From NCBI GenBank assembly GCA_039000515.1, contig JBCFYV010001001.1, forward strand, positions 9,011,873 to 9,075,872: a stretch of DNA of 64,000 nucleotides, given 5' to 3'. Of this stretch, positions 34,435 to 44,280 are shown piece after piece. The stretch's first letter is position 1. Every line of letters begins with the position of its first letter. The translations under genes and the position numbers were made by a program. The notes beneath the pieces are model-generated. The model was not told the origin of the DNA. It saw nothing but the letters and a program-made list of their open reading frames with translations, and searched no databases. The DNA is from Timema cristinae (taxonomy: Eukaryota > Arthropoda > Insecta > Phasmatodea > Timematidae).

Positions 34435-35325
34435 GGACTAATTCTTTTATTCTAGGACGAAAGCTTGTTACTTTTTCTATAAGGCAGTTTTTATTTTTCA
34501 TGGCGTGGCCCTCTTATTACTTATCAGCTATAGATGAGACTTGGAAAAAAAAATTGAGAAAATGAATGATTTTTTAAAACTCAAACTTAAATTCCAAAAA
34601 CCAAGCAAACACAACTATACATATACATAATATGCACAAAATGCTGTGTCAAACTCTGCCCTTGAAATGGTGCAACATATATCAATTTTTATACAACTAT
34701 AGTTTTTAAATTTATTTTTGGACACATTTTACAGCTCCAGGGGTACGTGACGATTTCAGGATTACAAGATTTTAGTAACTTTTAAATGAAAATACAAGAG
34801 TTTAGATAAACCAGTTATAGTTTTACTTTAGTAAAAATGCTGAAGAATATCGGATGATTTCATAGAGTACCGACAAGCTTAGGGTTGTTGGAAGTATTGT
34901 TACTTTCAAAGTAAACCTAGCTTTTTTTTATTGTGTGATTTGGTCACATAAACGCAATAAACATTTTTTTGTTTAATTTTCCCCTGACCTTTAGGTTTCT
35001 CTATTTACGACTCAGGTAGGCACCCACAGAATGAATATGGGATGGTTACACAAGTCTTGTATTTATACCTAACTCTTAGGGAGGAACTTTATATAGACAT
35101 GTCATAAACTGTTTTAAAAGTGACTGACTGGTCATCAAGTATTGGGGATGAACATAGTCATAAAAATAAGGGTATAGAATGATTTTGTGAGTTTTGAAAG
35201 GGGAGGAAGCTAAGAATGAATACCTGAGTTACGATTCACATATTTATTTCGCTCATTTTGTGTAGTGTTACTATATACAATTAATTAGTTAGGTTATTGA
35301 AACTTTTAAAATACATTATTGATGC
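34435..35325. other. Non-coding, nothing recognised
   Basis: AT-rich; no supported gene or repeat. Confidence 0.45.
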
Positions 35326-35337
35326 TATATGAGTGCC

Positions 35338-35638
35338 GAGTGACCTGGTGGCCTAGGTGTAAGGTGTCAGACTTCTGTACTGAGTGTCCGGGGTTCAATC
35401 CTCGGTCCCGGCACAGATTTATCTGATTACCAAACCCTTCCTTCACCTCTGACAAGACGTGTATTTATCACAACTTGTGAATGTGTGAGGTGCCAGGCCT
35501 CTACCGTGGTTCGGATCCCACGTTAAACTGTAGGTTCTCCATTTCATCTCACAATCACCCTACCATTACACATTAGCGTAAGGGCGTATAACCCGAACGG
35601 GTAGTAAGACGTGGTGCTAATAATAATGATAATAATAA
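35338..35638 (+). mobile_element. SINE-B, full length, 12-bp target duplication
   Basis: Head tgacctggtggcctaggtgt, B box ggggttcaatcctcgg, longer body variant with gtgtatttatcacaacttg, and intact tail gcgtataacccgaacgggta + gtaagacgtggtgct with aat/gat repeats. The 12-mer tatatgagtgcc flanks it exactly (35326-35337, 35639-35650). Among the youngest insertions here. Confidence 0.96.
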
Positions 35639-35650
35639 TATATGAGTGCC

Positions 35651-36163
35651 TATGGCGTATTTCTATCGCATTTTACTTGGTCACAGATGACGGGAGATTT
35701 GGGGTTCAAGTAATATTTGGTGGTTGTTCACAGATGATTTGTGTCTTAAGGTTTGCCCACCCTCTCCTTACTCTAAAGAGGACTCACTTTTCTAAAATAA
35801 TCTACCGTCTAGCTCCCCTCTTATTGATCCGGAATTGAGCTAGTGTTAAGCGTAATAGATTATTTAAAAAATCTATCTCTAATATTTTCCACTGTGAGTT
35901 TCTAGTTTGGAACGTTTGTAGTCTGCTATCAGTGACGTCGCGTCAAGGCAAGCAATGCTTGCCTTTGATTGAAGATGTGGAATTATTTTATTTAATGTTT
36001 GCAAAAATATTCTCCTGGCAGTCATTTAAATGTAATTCAAGCATCAATGGATTTGAAAGAAAAAAAACCCACCATACATGGCAATGACCATAACATGCAT
36101 GCAAGACATGCGCTAGTCCATCTTATGGTGGTTGAAAGTCAGTATTTGTCTCTAGCCAGTGTG
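35651..36163. other. Non-coding
   Basis: No gene. A short local palindrome aggcaagcaatgcttgcct lies at 35945-35963. Confidence 0.4.
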
Positions 36164-36398
36164 CAGTAGCCCCATGGCTTCTTTGGTGCTGACTGACAGC
36201 TCACAGCTTACAGCTGATTGCTTTGAAAAGTTACCAGACCAAATTATTTATCTCTACGCCAAACCAAATGATCTGCAAAAACATGTGTTTAGCAGCTGTC
36301 ACTTCTGACAGTCATAATTTAGGTATATACCTAAATGTTGACTGTCAGAAGTCAGCTCTGAGCTGTCAGTCCGCACCAAAGAAGCCATGGGGCTACTG
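36164..36398. mobile_element. TA-flanked MITE, copy 2
   Basis: Same CAGTAGCCCCATGGCTTC termini as the 9.6- and 41.7-kb copies; TA follows the right end and tg precedes the left. The interior palindrome tttaggtatatacctaaa and the arms gctgtcacttctgacag / ctgtcagaagtcagct are intact. Somewhat longer than copy 1 owing to an extra cagctta module in the left arm. Confidence 0.9.
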
Positions 36399-36631
36399 TA
36401 GTTCTTATTTGTAACGTAATAGATTTCAGAGGGTTCAGAAGGGGAAGAGCTGCGGATGTCAGGTAAAAATGCCAGCAGCTGAGCCACGATTTCTCTTGCC
36501 CGAAAGGTGACGACTAGAACTGAAGTCGTGACACCTTTCTAGCCCTTTCAAAACATTAGGGGTTGGCATGGCATGAAAGGGAAATATCGTCAAGTTACTG
36601 ACCCCGTACCTACATAATTTTAGGCGGTAAA
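36399..36631. other. Non-coding spacer
   Basis: Separates the MITE from the hAT derivative; no repeat or gene seen. Confidence 0.45.
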
Positions 36632-36779
36632 CAGTGGCGGCTCGTGTATTCCACTTGATATTATCGATAACATTTAATATAATGAGTCCTTTTTTCTTTA
36701 ATTCTTTATTTATTTTTGTAGTAAATATATATTCCTTAAGCTTAGTGTCAGTACTTCAGTAGCCATCCCCCAGTTTATG

Positions 36780-36945
36780 AAAAAGATACAAAAATCTTTG
36801 TATGGAACTGTGCGCTTCATAGTGCCAGTGACGTGGTGTTTGACTGTTGTGCGCATGCGCAAATAGGAGAGAGGCGGGAAGGAAGGCGGGATTGCCAGGT
36901 ATAGAGAGCACTGTTGCTCTCGCAGTGATGGCGGAAGGAAGTTTT
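36780..36945 (+). promoter_or_regulatory. Putative promoter of the hAT element
   Basis: GC-rich segment holding the perfect 12-bp palindrome TGCGCATGCGCA (36850-36861), which equals the NRF-1 consensus of animal promoters. Also present are ggcggga-type motifs (36872-36890) and a YY1-like gatggcgga (36927-36935). It lies upstream of the transposase ATG at 37104 inside the element, so it is best read as the transposon's own promoter. Confidence 0.45.
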
Positions 36946-37103
36946 TTTTTTACTCAGCGTATGTTGTGCTTAAAAACCATGTACCATATTTTTGAATGTG
37001 ATAAAGTGTAGAAGAGTGTAGAATTAGATTATTATTCTGCTTCCAGCTATTCTATTTGATTCCTTTTTTTTTCGATTATTTAATTTATCAGAAAACTTTA
37101 ACC

Positions 37104-37358
37104 ATGGCCTTGCATCCTCAAGAAATAAGTTCTGTGAGTGTAAGTGAACTTGAACAGCTTAAGTTTTCACAGCTATCTCTCCATGAAAAAGTTACATTTA
37201 AGAAAAGAGGTCGTTCAACACCTGATATTCTAATATCTCAGCCAGGCAAATGCAACAACAATAAATATATTCGTAGCTTTAATTCTGAATGGTACCAACG
37301 GAAAAATTGGCTTTGGGGCCGTGAAGTAAGAAATGCACTGTTTTGCTTCCCGTGTTAG
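37104..37358 (+). pseudogene. Truncated hAT transposase N-terminus, TTF-type zinc finger
   Basis: The 84-codon ORF starts at an ATG in good context (accATGg) and is open upstream to 37056. Residues about 54-84 carry the TTF-type zinc-finger signature of ZMYM1/hAT transposases: YIRSFNSEWYQRKNWLWG, then NALFCFPC, with spaced tryptophans and the C-x-x-C pair. In full-length relatives this finger precedes the RNase-H-like catalytic domain and the dimerisation domain; both are absent because the ORF stops right after CFPC, at the internal deletion. The acidic linker before the finger is also typical. It cannot catalyse transposition, but could at most bind DNA or interfere with a complete transposase if translated. 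Confidence 0.8.
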
Positions 37359-37395
37359 CAGCACCCCCACTAATTTTAGCTACGAACCACCACTG

Positions 37396-38349
37396 CAACT
37401 TCTTGTGGCGTCACACGAACACCAAAACTTTTACAAGATCTGCTTTGCACAACTTATTGTATACAATTTCAGGAACTAGACCGCATCATATATCAGCCAT
37501 TTTTCTTGTACTACTTTTGAGTTGTAAACACGAAAACTTCGTCTGCTAGACAGCTACTTTTTTTTAAAGTGATTATAAGAAACACATCTAGAGGCTTTAA
37601 AACAAACAAATAATAATTAAAGTAGGTTAAATCCCCAATATAAAGGTTTTCAACGGTTTTAAAAATATTAAAAAATTGATTTTTTTTTTCATAATATTTA
37701 GGAATGGTTAAGAAATTATTTATATTAAATACCAATATTTTCCAAATCATTCAATCATTATTTTTCCATAAAAAGGACAAAAACGCAATTTTTTTTCAAA
37801 TATTGTATGCAATCACAAACGCCGTGTGACCAGTCACTGGCTAAAAATTTTATGCAATCTATGTAACCAAAGTATTGTACAATTTCTTTCGCAACTTTTT
37901 ATATAAGAAGTTGTGTCGTGTGTACCGGTCTTTAGAGATTTGTGGAGTGCAGGGTTCTGTGCAGGTGCTTTTGTTTTTATGTGTGTATCAGCGAAAGTTA
38001 AACGAAAGTTTATAAGTTTATGTCTATAATAAGTAACAACACAATAATGTAATTCACAAAACAGAAGGATGTCCAAAATCACGACTATCATAAAAAAAAC
38101 TCCAAAGAGCTTCTTGAAGCATAAAAATGAAAAAAAAAAAAAAAAAATCGGGTCCTCCCCTTTTAAGCTTGGGGGCACCTATTCCAAGCCTGCTTAAGAA
38201 TTTTGGTCACGAGACGCTACTGTCTGCAATATTAAATTTTGATTTAAATATTCCTGTTTTCACTTAAGAGTGTAACCCACATAAACTATGTGCTATTTTG
38301 AGATAAAATACATCCTTTATGATCAGGTTTTAACTGCTCTTAGGCCTAC
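37396..38349. other. Non-coding, nothing firmly recognised
   Basis: AT-rich with an A run near 38132-38148. Two minus-strand frames (37511-37750, 37834-38178) are homopolymer-rich and show no domain. Confidence 0.4.
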
Positions 38350-38351
38350 AT

Positions 38352-38500
38352 GAGCGTAGATGGTTTTGTGGTAAAGTTCTCACATCAGGACCCTATATTC
38401 GTGGGTTCAAACCCGAATGAGGTCTACAGAGTTTAATTGAGGGATTAAATCCGTAGCACATGTAGATTGTGGCACGCAAAATATTCCTGTAAGATGTATA
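38352..38500 (+). mobile_element. SINE-C copy 2, tRNA-like
   Basis: Head gatggttttgtggtaaagtt + ctcacatcagg resembles a tRNA-Gly-type A-box half, followed by a good B box gggttcaaacccg (38403-38415). The 3' part aaatccgtagcacatgtaga + ttgtggcacgcaaaat matches SINE-C copy 1 at 32.3 kb after a gap of about 40 nt. The head alone could pass for a tRNA pseudogene, but the shared non-tRNA 3' part shows a SINE. Confidence 0.7.
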
Positions 38501-38718
38501 AAAAATTACTTTCCACCGAAATATGTAGAATCTTTCTCGCTTGCTAGTAAAAATCCAACGTGGGGGGCAACGAGAAACTGCCGCACTGTCAGGACTTCCC
38601 TAAGACACGTGCTTTCCCCCAGATGGTGCGGGCAGCACCAACCAGCTGAAGAATTGAGAGTATGCACAGCTTCGGATGGATGGGAATCATCTCAGGACAA
38701 ACCCTCGGAGGGAAGACG

Positions 38719-38719
<1 letters not shown>
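38501..38719. other. GC-richer segment abutting the ATT repeat
   Basis: Positions 38560-38718 are GC-richer (gccgcactgtcaggacttcc, gatggtgcgggcagcaccaa) and end gggaagacgc directly before the (ATT)n. GC-rich sequence ending at a simple-repeat tail suggests the 3' end of an unrecognised retroelement; the agacgc recalls the SINE tail but the rest does not match. Confidence 0.3.

Positions 38720-38769
<50 letters not shown>
38720..38769. repeat. (ATT)n microsatellite
   Basis: About 16 uninterrupted ATT units. The polyasparagine of the minus-strand frame at 38687-38911 is repeat translation. Confidence 0.95.
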
Positions 38770-39670
38770 CCATGCTTAGACATGGCTCCAGTGACCGAGA
38801 ATATGTTTTGAATCCTAACCGGCTATCACAATAATGTGGTAACTGTTGGATTATAATTCTCTCTTTTGGAGGATGTTGTAGCTTTCCATTAGAATTCACC
38901 TTTTTCATCACGTGTCCTTAAGCAATAATATAATAATAATGTAAATAGAATCGAAACGGAGGCGCGTGGATACTAAATACATCAAATCTTCGGAAGGGGG
39001 GGGGGGGGGGGTATTTAAAATCCACGTTTTATTCTTGATTCTATTAATAATAATCAGGGCCCGGATTTTGATGACATGTCTACATTTCTTGGCACATCCC
39101 AGACTAATCTCATGTATACATAAATTATGTTAGTAATCTCTTGGCTATGAAAATTATTTTTATAGATCATTCTTTGGTCGTTTCTTGTCAATTTGGATTT
39201 TTATGTCGTATTTTCTTTGTTTGGGTAATTTTTGATTAATTTTTAGGCTTTTTTAAAAGCACTTTATAGGCCTTCAATTAAAATTAGTATATTTTTAAAT
39301 ACTATAGATATTTTGTAAATTCATAAAGATGTTCAACATTATTAAAATGGGAAATAAGTTAGATAGCGACCATTGTATCCTATTTACTTGTTCGTTTGTA
39401 AAGTACACATTTCTGATGAGATTGCATCTAGGCCGGAAAAGGTTGCGTTAGGAGGAGGTATCTATTGCTTCCGGAGCAGATATATTATTTAAATCAATTA
39501 TATAATATATTAATTAGGATAAGAGAGTTATTTATAAAAGACATCGATATGTATGTTTTTAGTTACCATTTGTAAAGTGATTGATTGATTCACTCTTGCG
39601 CATTCATTAGTTGTTAATATTTTTATGAGATTTTTTTTTGTAAATTTTAAGTAATTTTTCGATAATATTT
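38770..39670. other. Non-coding
   Basis: AT-rich with a run of about 15 G near 38997-39011. No gene recognised. Confidence 0.45.
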
Positions 39671-40050
39671 AGGCCATCAAAACCAGGCACTGTAAAAAAT
39701 AATATGTAACCCAATATGGTTGTTGGCAGAGACTTTTAGCACGGACCATCCCTGTAAGCTCAGGTTTTCTTGACCTTTTCCACCCTCATAAGGTGGGCTC
39801 CTCCTTTCCTTGTGAGTGGTAATAAACGCTGCATCCCTCCGTCCTGTGTTTCGCTTCACTTCTTCTGACTGAGGTCTGGCGAGAAAGAAAGAGCTGCTCT
39901 CGTCTCTGAATAACTGACACAAACCAGGACACAAAAAAAAACACGTTTTAAGCATGGGGTAGAAAACTGCTGTTTTGAGTTTAACTGCCCCCCCCCCCCC
40001 CTTGCTGCGTTGCCAAGAGCAACGTAATATCTGCTGACTATTGAGCGTCT
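39671..40050. other. CpG-richer block with 140-codon minus frame
   Basis: The minus strand is open from 40099 to 39677. Its start lies inside the adjacent TTAA foldback element, and the middle contains a C12 run read as glycines. Codons about 60-115 (Arg/Glu/Ser-rich) look most protein-like, but no family is recognised. Probably not a gene. Confidence 0.2.
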
Positions 40051-40350
40051 GTAAGTCGTGATGGAAGGGAACGCGAGAAAAAGACAGTGTCTTAACCATT
40101 TTTATGGTAGAATATATTTTTTGGCCAAAATAAATAAAATTATTGCTTCAGTACAAATATAGAATTTAATTTATTTCACGTGATGACCTCCAAATTTCTT
40201 GAATATCTGTCAAGGGTATCCTGAAATTTAATGACTACTGTTATCTTGATTTAAAAAGTTTCTCATCTAATACTACTACGCTTATTACAGATATTCAGGA
40301 AATGTTGATATCAACATGTGAAGAGAATCAAACTCTTATGTTTGTTCATG
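40051..40350. mobile_element. TTAA foldback element, 3'-eroded copy
   Basis: Left arm: aagggaacgcgagaaaaaga, atttatttcacgtgatgacc, gaatatctgtcaagggtatc. Centre: ttaaaaagtttctcatctaa. Right-arm start: acagatattcaggaaatgtt, gatatcaacatgtgaagaga. The right terminus is not recognisable; the next copy begins 60 bp further on. Confidence 0.7.
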
Positions 40351-40408
40351 GGGAGAGTCGCTAAAATAAACCTTATGTCCTGGACTTATTATGTCCTCAA
40401 GTTGTTAA

Positions 40409-40801
40409 GGTGGTGGTGGGGGGGGGGGGGTACGCGAGAAGAGGCCAGTGTTTTAAAAGTTTGTATAGCAAAGCTTTTTTTTCTGTCAAAAGAAATCAAA
40501 TATCTCTCTAGTATAAACATAGATTTTAATTTTATTCAGATGGTAGCCTCAACAGTTCTTGAATATCCATCAAGGATGTTCTGGAATTTAATGACAACTT
40601 TTTTTCTTCTTTTAAAAAGTTTATCATCTCAGCTGTGCTCATGACAGATATTCAACAACTGTTGATATCACCATGTGAAGAAATTTAAGAACTATGTTTC
40701 TACTGGAGCAATATTTTATTTATTTTGGCCAAACAAATGTTTTGATATAAAAAAATTTAAAAAAACTTTACTTTTTTTATCGCGTTTCCTTCTATCTTAG
40801 C
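40409..40801. mobile_element. TTAA foldback element, complete copy
   Basis: TTAA stands before (40405-40408) and after (40802-40805). Left arm: ggtggtggtggg, tacgcgagaagaggccagtg, ttgaatatccatcaaggatg. Right arm: tgacagatattcaacaactg, tgatatcaccatgtgaagaa, atcgcgtttccttctatctt. Arms of about 170 bp surround a short T-rich centre; no ORF. Confidence 0.82.
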
Positions 40802-40805
40802 TTAA

Positions 40806-41407
40806 ATTGTTAGATTTGCTAAGTTAATTCGATTTGTAATGTATATGGATGGCATGGATAGATATCATTAAGGGTAAAAATCAGACTAGGTAAAAAAGAA
40901 CTGTGATATGATTCAGACATTATCAATAGTTTACGTTTTCTTAAATGGAATGTTAACTTTTGATCATGTTTGTAACAAACAACAATTGTAGCTATATAGG
41001 ATTTTGGTAACGATAATTGTTTGGAAATCACATTTTAACAGTAATCATTTGACTATATTTTATTATATTATTAGGGCTATTTTATAGCTATTAATACTAA
41101 ATATCAAAAGTGACGGATAAATATCACATGACTTAACGTATAAATACGTGGAAGCGGATCTCACTACTTTTATAGGTGTCAGATAAGGTTCTTTATATGA
41201 CAATTGGACTGTAACGGCACTGATAGCCCAAGCAATCGAAGCCTTTAGATTCGAATTGTAATGTGTCACATTTGACAGAGAGGTTGGAGTTTGAATCTCA
41301 CATGGTTGCACTGGTGAGGGCTTAAATCATAAGTCTTATATAACCAAAACAAGTTTTGAATAAGACCATAGATGCGTGAGTTAAGAAATAGATTAAGCAA
41401 TATTCAT
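40806..41407. other. Non-coding, nothing firmly recognised
   Basis: AT-rich. Near 41280 ggttggagtttgaatctcac is B-box-like and may be the trace of another tRNA-derived SINE, but no A box or body could be aligned. Confidence 0.4.
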
Positions 41408-41670
41408 ACCCACCTCAGTGGCCACATGTTCTAAGGTATCCCTCTCACAATACACTAAACTGCCAATGACGTGGAGATTGGGGTTTGATCGGGGTTGGGT
41501 GTACTGAGAGTAGTTTTTTCTAAATTGTTTTTCACTTTCTTGGTGCAAATGTGGGTGCGCTTCCTTGAGTTCCAACCTTCTGATCCCTAACTCATTGAGA
41601 GCAATTTGTTCATAGACGTATTATCCGAACTTGTAGTAATATGTGGTGTTAAATTATAATAATAATATAA
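41408..41670 (+). mobile_element. SINE-A, older subfamily
   Basis: Head acccacctcagtggccacat, B box ggggtttgatcggg, body (agtagttttttctaaattgt, tggtgcaaatgtgggtgcgc), eroded tail ttatccgaacttgtagtaat + atgtggtgtt followed by taat repeats. Uses the ggccac A-box subfamily. Confidence 0.8.
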
Positions 41671-41700
41671 TTACGTCCATAGCTATAGAGAGAGATGCTA

Positions 41701-41922
41701 CAGTAGCCCCATGGCTTCTTTGGTGCTGACTAACAGCTCACAGCTGATTTCTGATAGTCAACATTTAGGTGTATACCTAAATTTTGACTGTCAGAAGTGA
41801 CAGCTGCTAAACACATGTTTTTTGCAGATCATATGGTTCAGGCGTAGGGATACAAAATTTGGTCTGGTAACTTTTCAAAGCCGTCAGCTGTCAGTCAGCA
41901 CCAAAGAAGCCATGGGGCTATG
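41701..41922. mobile_element. TA-flanked MITE, copy 3
   Basis: Left terminus CAGTAGCCCCATGGCTTC preceded by TA (41699-41700); right terminus gaagccatggggctatg followed by TA, with one C lost. The interior palindrome tttaggtgtatacctaaa has a single substitution. 31 bp downstream of a SINE-A. Confidence 0.9.
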
Positions 41923-42329
41923 TATAGTTTAAACATATGTGCTCTATAGCTTATAGGTTTTTAGTATAATTTATTTTGTAAATTTAGTAATTTATTACTT
42001 TAAAATTAGTTTTCATTTTAAATATAATGAATAATAATGGTTTTGCAAAAAATTATATATAAATATTAATATTAGACTTACTGAATATTCTTTAATTTAC
42101 TATTTTAGCTATGCATTTGCAAACAGTATTGATAAACGTTGATCTTAGTGCACTCAGTCTTGGTAAATATGTGACATAGTAAATTTGTTATTTTTTTTTC
42201 CAAATTAGGAGATCCCTCCTAACCACATATCGGAACTAATTCTTTATACTAGACTTTTAATTAGTAATTATAAGTTTTCCGGAGTAAGCATAGTCAGCAG
42301 TTTAACATGTACTTGTATGTTTTAATCAC

Positions 42330-42430
42330 TCAGTAGAACATATTCCCATATCAGTTGTGAATAGCATAGATTGTTTTTGATTGGTCAAATGGGGACCAAG
42401 TGGGTGGGAACATATCAAAAGTATGATTTT
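42330..42430. repeat. GTCAAATGGG repeat block
   Basis: gattggtcaaatggggacca + agtgggtgggaacatatca matches the end of the 5.33-5.72-kb block, and agaacatattcccatatca upstream forms a partial inverted partner. Third and clearest shared copy after 2.99 and 5.67 kb. Confidence 0.55.
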
Positions 42431-43540
42431 AACAACCTCGCATACCCTGGGTACACACCACTCCACGCCGAAATAGCCTGATATGTAAGCCAAAAGTAGA
42501 AGCCCACCCACACTCATACTAAGAGCACGCAATTCCGCTAAAGTCGGCTGTGTTTCTCCCCCTAAAAATCGGTGCCGTCATCATTGTTACAAAGCACAGC
42601 CTGTACCTCGGGGGCTCTATCAGATGCACGAGTCTAGGAGGGAATGGGGGTGGGTGGAAGAGTATATACCCACAAGCAGACAATAAACTCTCCCGGTGAT
42701 GGACCTCGCATACAAATACTCTCATATCCCTAGCCGGGCCACATACTGCGCTCCCTCCGAAATATCAACATTACTATAACTCGTCGTCCAAAGACTTTAT
42801 GATTTACCAGCCATCCACCACAGTAGTCCTGTCCCACCGGCGACCACGGCACTAAAACCAACAAAACTACCACCATTTTCTCAGATATAAAAACAATAAT
42901 ATCCACTCTTAATGAGGCAGATCCTTCATTTCTCACAACGCTCAAATAAAACTTTTTTTTTAAAAAAAAGAAGAGAATATTTTTTACTCTTTTTTTATAG
43001 AAAAAGTTATGACCCCAATTTAGTAACAATTTACAACAAATAATTGACGATGATATGGACATGTAACGATGTTTTATTGAAGTATAATGTGAGTTGGTGG
43101 TAGGATGTTGAAAGACAAAAAAAAAGTATAAAATGATACCAGAGCGTCAAAAAAAATGCCGCTGTCATCCAAACGAATGTAACCACAAATTGTGAAGGAA
43201 AATGTAGTTCGTTGCTTGGGTGGGTGATTTGGATCAGAAAAGGGATTGTAAGGGGGAGTAGAGAAAAGGAACCGCACATTTTTTTAAAGGTGATGTGGAG
43301 GTTGGGTTGTGTAGAGGGGGGTGAAGGAAGGAAGCCTCTAGGGTCGGGTGGGTTTAGAAGGGGGAGGTTTGTTCTGGAAACACCCTCGGGAAGTCATTAC
43401 ATTTGGCGACTAGGCGCCTTCAAGCTAGGAAGACTGGGCGGGGAACTTCAACGCTTGACTAAGCGAGGAACTCTCACTATAATAGTTCTTTGGCGTGAAG
43501 AGTCTTTTTGGTTTTATCGTTGGTAGTTTTATAGGAATAG
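42431..43540. other. GC-richer region, many short frames, no product recognised
   Basis: Composition is more balanced than in the flanks over about 1.1 kb. Minus-strand frames of 68, 68, 110, 82 and 67 codons and a plus-strand frame of 104 codons (43212-43526) overlap. The most protein-like is the minus-strand stretch around 42740-42900 (KMVVVLLVLVPWSPVGQDY). No domain, splice structure or repeat supports a gene. Confidence 0.25.
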
Positions 43541-43607
43541 GATACCTTTTGTCGTATGACTGCATTTAATCGTAGCTTTATAAGTGTTTATTTTTTAATT
43601 AATTCTA

Positions 43608-43740
43608 ACCTGAATCGGTGGGTACGCAGATTATGGCACTAGGCCATACGTGGGAGGTCAAGTTTTGAGTCCTTTTCAGTTGTACCGAGTTTTTTTTTCT
43701 TAAATGGTTCCCCTATCTCCCTCCAAGTAAGTGTAATTTA
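43608..43740 (+). mobile_element. SINE-A fragment, eroded
   Basis: Order resembles a 5' half: ctgaatcggtgggtacgcag, gttttgagtccttttcagtt, gtaccgagtttttttttct, taaatggttcccctatctcc + ctcc. The 3' half is missing. Confidence 0.5.
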
Positions 43741-43852
43741 AAGAAGTTATAAAATAATGTTGAAATTTATAAGGTACTCTCATTTAACATTAAAGTTAAA
43801 ATTCGAAATATTATTTTATTTATAACATGATTTCAAGTATATGATCTTTAGA

Positions 43853-44280
43853 ATTGCAGTTTTTATAGGAAAAACATTTTCTCTGACCAAATAATTCAAA
43901 CAATACTCCAGTATAAACATATACCTTAATTTCCTCCACATGGTAATACCAACAGTTCTCTAATATCTGTCATTCGTGTCTTAGAATTTAATGACAATTT
44001 TTTCTCTTCATTTAAAAGCTTTGCCATCTAATTCAGCTATGCTCATGACATACTATATCAACAACTGCTAACTTCTCCTCCGGTTAACGCTGTGATACGA
44101 TCAAGTGATACGAAGTGGGAGAGAGAGTGGTAAATATTACTTTTGAGGTCACCATGTGAAGAAAGCTAAACTTTTATGTTTTACTGGATCATTATGTTAT
44201 TTAAATTGGCGGAGTAAAGAATTTTCTAAAAAAAATTAGAAAAAACACTGCAATTTTATCGCGTCCACTCTACTCCCACC
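43853..44280. mobile_element. TTAA foldback element with internal insertion
   Basis: Left arm ttgcagtttttataggaaaa, ctccacatggtaataccaac, ctctaatatctgtcattcg. Right arm caccatgtgaagaaagctaa, atcgcgtccactctactccc + acc followed by tcaa (a mutated TTAA). About 75 bp (44073-44148, including gtgatacgatcaagtgatac) interrupt the right arm and are absent from the other copies. Confidence 0.75.

Larger units (their letters stand above)
36632..37395 (+). mobile_element. Internally deleted hAT transposon (ZMYM/TTF type)
   Basis: Left terminus CAGTGGCGGCTCGTG (36632-36646) and right terminus tacgaaccaccactg (37381-37395) are 15-bp inverted repeats with three transition differences. The left end is typical of hAT transposons. 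Inside are a promoter-like region with the palindrome TGCGCATGCGCA (36850-36861) and the first 84 codons of a TTF/ZMYM-type transposase. The ORF stops about 20 bp before the right-terminal segment, so most of the transposase is deleted. No clean 8-bp target duplication was found (gcggtaaa versus caacttct). Confidence 0.85.

Noticed and set aside
39677..40099. 140-codon minus-strand ORF
   Set aside because: Begins within a TTAA foldback element and reads a C12 homopolymer as glycines; no family recognised.
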